Source of the DNA: Nitrospinota bacterium
GTDB taxonomy: Bacteria; Nitrospinota; Nitrospinia; SZUA-224
NCBI GenBank assembly: GCA_016212345.1
Contig: JACRGM010000034.1
Location: forward strand, 1 to 15,175
Direction of reading: 5' to 3'
Length of the DNA: 15,175 bases
Shown here piece after piece: positions 11,420 to 15,175 of the stretch. The first letter of the stretch is position 1, and each line of letters begins with the position of its first letter. A program made the translations under genes and the position numbers. Below the pieces are notes generated by a model. That model was not told the DNA's origin, searched no databases, and saw only the letters and a program-made list of their open reading frames with translations.

Positions 11420-12144
11420 TGAGGGTATATCTCTACGCTATAATAGATTCGAATGATAAGATAAGGAAAGCGATCAAAGGATTAGAAAAGGCCTCTGTTT
11501 ATAATATACCTTATCGTGATATAGGTTTAATTGTAAGCAAACTTAATGGACAGGTTCAAGATATAAGCATAGACCGTGCTATAGAACATGAGGGGGTTGT
11601 AGAAACCTTGATGGAAGATTTTACTCTCTTGCCTGTCAGATTCCTTACCCTCTTTGACAAAGAGGAGGATCTCCTTTCTGTGATAAAAGGGTATTACAGT
11701 GACTTCATAGAGAATTTAGACCGACTTCGTAATAAGATAGAGTTTGGTATAAAGGTGATCTGGCCTGGCAATACGATAAGAGAGCGTATAATGAATAACT
11801 ATCCTAAAGACGATTATCCAGCATCTATATCGGGCGATTCGCCTGGGAAGGATTTTATAAAAGCGAGGTTTAAAAGGTATAAAATAACCAAGGGATTCGA
11901 AGATGAGGCAGAGAGATGCATTGCAGTTATAGATAATCTTTTTAGTCTATCTGTCACTGAAAAGAGGCTTGAAAGACTTAAAAGTGAAAATCTCCTTCTG
12001 AATGCCTATTATCTGGTTGAGAAAGAAAGGCAAGATGATTTTAGACGATCATTCGAACAATTAAAGAGTAGCTTCAACGACTTTAAATATCTATTCAGCG
12101 GTCCCTGGCCTCCTTACAATTTTATCATACCTAAGGTCATTTAA
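11419..12144 (+). CDS. GvpF/GvpL-family protein 4
   Basis: A 241-residue GvpF/L protein: RVYLYAIIDSNDK (2-14), NIPYRDIGLIVSKLNG (29-44), LLPVRFLTLFDKEEDLL (70-86, where the usual GT after RF is LT), SPGKDFIKARFKRYK, LLNAYYLVEKERQDDF and the ending GPWPPYNFIIPKVI. It is the fourth family member in the cluster; two (F and L) are common. The ATG at 11419 has AGGAG 8 bases upstream and overlaps the preceding stop. The TTG at 11416 is a poorer choice. Confidence 0.93.
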   Translation: MRVYLYAIIDSNDKIRKAIKGLEKASVYNIPYRDIGLIVSKLNGQVQDISIDRAIEHEGVVETLMEDFTLLPVRFLTLFDKEEDLLSVIKGYYSDFIENLDRLRNKIEFGIKVIWPGNTIRERIMNNYPKDDYPASISGDSPGKDFIKARFKRYKITKGFEDEAERCIAVIDNLFSLSVTEKRLERLKSENLLLNAYYLVEKERQDDFRRSFEQLKSSFNDFKYLFSGPWPPYNFIIPKVI

Positions 12145-12158
12145 AGAAAAGAAGGATG

Positions 12159-12494
12159 ATGCATAAAAGGATCGAAACAGATTCCCCTGGGGTATTTATT
12201 GAAGAGCTAAAGAAGATAGATGATACCCTTCCCAAAAGGATTGATGCTAATCCCCAAAATGTAGAAAAGGGTCTAGCTAAGTTAGTCCTAACACTTATAG
12301 AGTTAATTAGAAGACTTTTGGAAAGACAGGCTATGAGAAGGGTAGAATCAGGCTCTCTCACCGATGAAGAGGTAGAAAGGATTGGTGAGACCTTGATGAA
12401 ATTAGAAGATAAGATGCAAGAACTTAAAGGGATATTTGGTCTTAAAGATGAAGAATTGAATCTAAGTTTAGGTCCTTTAGGGGATCTGATGTAA
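12159..12494 (+). CDS. gvpK: Gas vesicle protein GvpK
   Basis: A 111-residue helical minor protein. It shows RIDANPQNVEKGLAKLVLTL, ELIRRLLERQAMRRVESGSLTDEEVERIGETLMKLEDKM and the diagnostic ending LNLSLGPLGDLM, all typical of GvpK. GvpK is needed for vesicle formation, probably as part of the nucleation complex with GvpJ, L and others. Tandem ATGs lie at 12156 and 12159; the second is chosen because it leaves a little more room after GAAGG, though spacing is short for either. The next gene starts one base after the stop. Confidence 0.95.
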   Translation: MHKRIETDSPGVFIEELKKIDDTLPKRIDANPQNVEKGLAKLVLTLIELIRRLLERQAMRRVESGSLTDEEVERIGETLMKLEDKMQELKGIFGLKDEELNLSLGPLGDLM

Positions 12495-12495
12495 T

Positions 12496-13185
12496 ATGAA
12501 GAGACTGATTTATGTCCCCATTATACATTCGAGTACAGATCTTGGCTCTATAGCAAAGGATGTAAGTAAGATAGGTATAACAGACCTAGGTAAAGAGCTC
12601 TGGGAAAGACATATAAAGACAGTTGAAGGCTTTTGGGATGTTATATCACATTATTTTGATTCTGTAGATGTATCTGGGGTAAAGATATACCAGGATGGAA
12701 TGGTAGCAGAGGGAGAAGTGGGGGAGAAGATAGTTGAAGAAGGGGTAAAATCAGGAAGCAAAAATTATGAGTTAGTCTCAAATCTCCTTAAAAGAGGGGC
12801 TCATTTAGTTAAGACAGAGGATTTTAATCTTGTTAAGGAGGAGCGCGATAGGTTACTTGCCATAATCCGGTCCCGATCTATTACTCATAGGTTGATTGCA
12901 TTTATAAAATATAAGCTAATCAAAAATAGGCTCTTAGATAAAAGGGATAATTTTATTGCCAAAAGGATAGAGGAGACCTTAAATCCCAGCGAAAGAGGTA
13001 TCCTTTTTATTGGCGCCTATCACAATATAAAGAAGAGGCTTCCAAAAGATATCCATATTAAAGAGATAAAGGATTCAGATAAGATAAAAGAATATCAAAG
13101 ATTACTCCCTTTTTATAATAGAAAAAGAGAACGTTTTGAGGAACTAGGTAGATATCTGCTATCAGAGATTAACGAGCCCATTTAA
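12496..13185 (+). CDS. Conserved protein of unknown function following gvpK
   Basis: A 229-residue soluble protein with no signal peptide or membrane span. The opening MKRLIYVPIIHSSTDLGS (1-18), the central VSGVKIYQDGMVAEGEVGEKIVEEG and the later GILFIGAYHNIKKRLP look like conserved loops of an alpha/beta fold; a helical end ELGRYLLSEINEPI follows. I recognise it as a type of conserved hypothetical protein but know no function. The ILF-GAYHN pattern is loosely reminiscent of TraB/ChaN-type proteins, but I would not assign it. It begins one base after the gvpK stop and so belongs to the operon. Its stop TAA (13183-13185) sits at the junction with a cut-off hicA gene on the other strand. Confidence 0.75.
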   Translation: MKRLIYVPIIHSSTDLGSIAKDVSKIGITDLGKELWERHIKTVEGFWDVISHYFDSVDVSGVKIYQDGMVAEGEVGEKIVEEGVKSGSKNYELVSNLLKRGAHLVKTEDFNLVKEERDRLLAIIRSRSITHRLIAFIKYKLIKNRLLDKRDNFIAKRIEETLNPSERGILFIGAYHNIKKRLPKDIHIKEIKDSDKIKEYQRLLPFYNRKRERFEELGRYLLSEINEPI

Positions 13186-13239
13186 ACCTAAATCACATCC
13201 TTGCGACCGTAAATACTTCAACAGATCATTGCGTTTCAT
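13162..13239 (-). pseudogene. hicA: Truncated hicA toxin gene (N-terminal remnant)
   Basis: Reading leftward from ATG 13239, which overlaps the hicB stop as ATGA, the frame gives MKRNDLLKYLRSQGCDL and then non-homologous residues to a stop at 13162-13164. MKR-DL-K-LR--GC is the standard opening of HicA, an mRNA interferase of about 60-80 residues. The catalytic His of the G-H motif and the whole dsRBD-like core are missing. Homology is lost at about 13188, within a few bases of the stop codon of the convergent gas vesicle gene (13183-13185). The toxin is therefore almost surely dead, and the break marks a recombination or insertion boundary. Confidence 0.7.
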
Positions 13240-13448
13240 ATAGCAATTTTTTCTTCCGCATATCCCATTCCTACTGCAGCAAGCGCGTCTTTACGGTTGA
13301 ATTCAAGGGCCTCTTTCAGGGTAACCCGAAGGTTTTCCATTAACTCTTCATGAGTACGTTCTTGACAGTTCACCCCTGGAATTTCCTCTATCCATCCAAT
13401 CCACCACTCTCCCTCTTGCTTTACTACTGCGGTATATTCTGTATTCAT
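13236..13448 (-). CDS. hicB: HicB-family antitoxin
   Basis: A 70-residue HicB-type protein with the partial RNase H-like fold: YTAVVKQEGEWWIGWIEEIPGVNCQERTHEELMENLRVTLKEALE, with the usual W-G-IEE-PGV and T-EE--ENL--TL-EAL patterns. HicB neutralises HicA and often represses its own operon. There is no extra C-terminal DNA-binding domain, so this is the short form. An AAAGGGGGC ribosome site precedes the ATG and a TATAAT lies upstream. Its partner hicA is cut off after about 17 codons, making this an orphan antitoxin on the minus strand, convergent with the gas vesicle operon. Confidence 0.85.
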   Translation of the reverse strand: MNTEYTAVVKQEGEWWIGWIEEIPGVNCQERTHEELMENLRVTLKEALEFNRKDALAAVGMGYAEEKIAI

Positions 13449-13473
13449 AATTTGCCCCCTTTCAGATAATGTG

Positions 13474-13479
13474 ATTATA
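13474..13479 (-). promoter_or_regulatory. Candidate -10 box of the hicBA promoter
   Basis: A perfect TATAAT on the minus strand lies about 25 bases before the hicB ATG. No good -35 hexamer is seen at 16-18 bases (A-rich AAAATA instead). The position fits, and the strength is uncertain. Confidence 0.4.
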
Positions 13480-13513
13480 CCTTAAAATCCACCAGTTATT
13501 TTTGACCCAGCCC

Positions 13514-14743
13514 TTATCTTGAGGAAATGTCCAAAATCTGTGAAAAGTGGTATAAAAAATGAATATCTGTATCGTTCATTTTGATTGTGTCAAAGATATC
13601 ATCATTGAATATAAAGGCATCTTTAGGGTGATATTTTTCTATAAAACTAAGAAGTGATTTTCCAATTACAGGTTTAGATAAGGTAGATTTTACCTCCACA
13701 GCTTTTTTATTATTGATAATAAAATCTACTTCTGCCTTTGACTTTGTCCTCCAGTAGTTTAAGGCAATATCCTTTTTGATCAGCTCTGTAAAGATGAAAT
13801 TTTCATATAAAACACCCTTATCCTGTCTCGAATCCAATCCTTTAAAATCACCAATTACAGTATTTCTTAATCCTGTATCATAAAAATAAACCTTTGGATT
13901 TTTAACAAGTTCTGTCCTCCTATTTGTAAAAAATGGCCTTAACAATTGGATAATATATGTCTTTTCTAGGAGGTTTAAATATTTTTTAAGAGACGGAAAG
14001 CCCTGTTGTGTAGTAGTTGAGAGCTCCTGATAAGAAATAACACTTCCAATCTGGAGTGACAATGCCTTAATAAGACTAAGTACCTTATAATCATCTGTTA
14101 ACCCGAGAATATCCCTTACATCTTTTAAAAGATAGATGTTTAAAATATTTTTTAAGACCTCCTCTCTTTCCTCATAATCATTTGAAATTACTACCCGAGG
14201 ATAACCCCCATAAACGATAAACCCTTCTAATAAGGAATGGAATTTCTCAATTAACACACCATCTAACTTCTTTTCTTTGCCAGTCTCCTTATAATAATGA
14301 TAAAGATTGGCGTCCTTATAACTTAGGTATTCCTGAAAAGTAAGTGGATATAAAGTAAAAGAAAAGATCCTTCCTACTAAATATTTTACTGTGCTTACAG
14401 TTAACTCAAGGACTGAAGAGCCTGAAATAAAGATCTTTTTATCTTTAACTGTATCATAGATAAATTTTAAAGACTGACCTCCATTTCTGGCATATTGAAA
14501 CTCATCAATAAAGATGTATTTGTAAGGATTAATATAAAGTTCAATGAAGGAGTTAATATCTCTGTTAAATAAGGCCCTTATCTGTGCATCTTCCAGGGTA
14601 ATAAATGTTGAGTTTTCAATATCTTTCTGAATATGCTTCAGAAGTGTTGTCTTTCCTACCTGTCGGGCTCCCACAACGGCTATGATTTCTGGAGTATAAA
14701 GGTATTTCTTTATCTTTTTTTCTAAATCCCTTTGGATATACAT
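13514..14743 (-). CDS. AAA_14/DUF4143-type ATPase
   Basis: A 409-residue P-loop ATPase of the AAA_14/DUF4143 group. It has Walker A GARQVGKT (25-32), Walker B YIFIDEFQ (76-83), an ISGSS sensor (106-110) and LVGRIFSFTLYPLTFQEYL (122-140), all family hallmarks. The C-terminal DUF4143 part includes a nuclease-like pattern: D340 in AEVDFII, then E350 and K352 in AVEVK, as in PD-(D/E)XK folds. These proteins are common in bacteria and archaea and their function is not known. The start at 14743 (MYIQRDL) is preferred because AAGGA precedes it and a strong promoter covers the region of the alternative start at 14803. It is unrelated to the gas vesicle genes and in tandem with hicB. Confidence 0.9.
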   Translation of the reverse strand: MYIQRDLEKKIKKYLYTPEIIAVVGARQVGKTTLLKHIQKDIENSTFITLEDAQIRALFNRDINSFIELYINPYKYIFIDEFQYARNGGQSLKFIYDTVKDKKIFISGSSVLELTVSTVKYLVGRIFSFTLYPLTFQEYLSYKDANLYHYYKETGKEKKLDGVLIEKFHSLLEGFIVYGGYPRVVISNDYEEREEVLKNILNIYLLKDVRDILGLTDDYKVLSLIKALSLQIGSVISYQELSTTTQQGFPSLKKYLNLLEKTYIIQLLRPFFTNRRTELVKNPKVYFYDTGLRNTVIGDFKGLDSRQDKGVLYENFIFTELIKKDIALNYWRTKSKAEVDFIINNKKAVEVKSTLSKPVIGKSLLSFIEKYHPKDAFIFNDDIFDTIKMNDTDIHFLYHFSQILDISSR

Positions 14744-14774
14744 AAATATCCTTACTAAAATATAATATATTTTA

Positions 14775-14803
14775 ATAATAGTAGGGATATTATGATCTGT
14801 CAA
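14775..14803 (-). promoter_or_regulatory. Sigma-70-type promoter for the DUF4143 ATPase gene
   Basis: On the minus strand, a consensus TTGACA (14803-14798) is separated by exactly 17 bases from TATTAT (14780-14775). Transcription would start near 14768, leaving a leader of about 25 bases before the ATG at 14743. This supports the shorter protein start. The -35 box abuts an inverted repeat AGGGT-TATAAT-ACCCT (14803-14818) that could be an operator. Confidence 0.7.
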
Positions 14804-14818
14804 GGGTTATAATACCCT

Positions 14819-15175
14819 GTCTATAACTCCGACATAAGATTAGCGAAAAAAATTAGGTCAACAGTAATTTAGAGGTCTCGGAAATTCTACAACCATTAGA
14901 ACGGTATCGGCAGACTTTATTTATTCCTCAAGCTTTCCTTCCAAATCTTTTTTCTCAAATTCCTCTCCTATTTCAGATAGATAATAGATAGGCAAAAAAT
15001 ACCTACCCGATGATAGAATTTCCTACCATCTTTTCACTATTGAATTAATACCTTTATCATAAATAGGTGTATTAATATAGATTTTATTAGGATTTATAGT
15101 GTATTAAAGAGAGCATTTGAAGTGGTATAGCTATTGCAAAGACATAACAGGTATAAAAGACCTAAACATAGGTGG
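14819..15175. other. Region without a recognised gene
   Basis: About 357 AT-rich bases. On the minus strand a 33-codon open frame (15022 down to the stop at 14921-14923) reads EILSSGRYFLPIYYL and then EIGEEFEKKDLEGKLEE. This looks like the C-terminal tail of a lost protein, but it has no start or recognised family. Nothing else is supported, and the window ends before any further gene. Confidence 0.5.

Noticed and set aside
14744..14803. 20-residue longer start of the DUF4143 ATPase
   Set aside because: The region contains the promoter, and the shorter start has a well-placed AAGGA.
14921..15022. Minus-strand 33-codon frame ending EEFEKKDLEGKLEE as a real gene
   Set aside because: No start codon with a ribosome site and no recognised family; at most a remnant tail, so it is noted only in the region description.

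Overview
The window is almost entirely a gas vesicle gene cluster, read left to right on the + strand from gvpA (35-241) to about 13185. A short unrelated minus-strand segment follows (13186-14803), then about 370 bases with no clear gene. Start codons mostly have AGGAG-type Shine-Dalgarno sites, coding is dense with ATGA/TAATG overlaps, and base composition is AT-rich with many AGA/AGG/ATA codons. This fits a bacterium, probably an uncultured anaerobic or aquatic lineage. I cannot name the phylum from the sequence alone. The intergenic REP-like repeats suggest a repeat-rich environmental genome.

Layout. (1) gvpA, encoding the shell protein, is followed by a strong hairpin terminator (257-340) and a 384-base gap filled with repeats. 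(2) An early block holds two related coiled-coil GvpC-like genes, gvpN (AAA+ ATPase), a small GvpV-like gene and gvpJ. (3) A chaperone/ATPase block holds an Hsp20-type gvpH, an ArsA/Get3-like ATPase and a two-ring CDC48/p97-type AAA+ ATPase. (4) An assembly block holds four GvpF/L paralogues (the first fused to a C-terminal J-domain), gvpG, gvpO, a GvpM/S-like GvpA paralogue and gvpK. It ends with a conserved gene of unknown role that directly follows gvpK. (5) On the minus strand, a hicB antitoxin gene is followed by a hicA toxin gene cut off after about 17 codons, exactly where the gas vesicle cluster ends. A DUF4143-type ATPase gene lies upstream with its own good promoter.

How the genes work together: GvpA forms the ribbed gas-filled shell, and GvpC-like proteins probably bind and stiffen it. 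GvpN, J, K, F/L, G, O and the small GvpA-like proteins act in nucleation and assembly. GvpA is very hydrophobic and aggregation-prone. The joint presence of Hsp20, a J-domain, a Get3-like targeting ATPase and a CDC48-like unfoldase suggests a dedicated proteostasis module for shell subunits; this is inference.

The least expected structure is non-coding. Four gaps between genes are built from the same modular repeats: a GGACAAAC/GTTTGTCC palindrome, a CCGAC/GTCGG module and GC-rich fold-backs bounded by TGAAAAT/ATTTTCA. One module provides the TAG stop codon of three different genes. Another (TATTTTCAGAGGAA) ends just before the start codon of four genes and contains their apparent ribosome binding site. 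The repeats therefore punctuate the operon.
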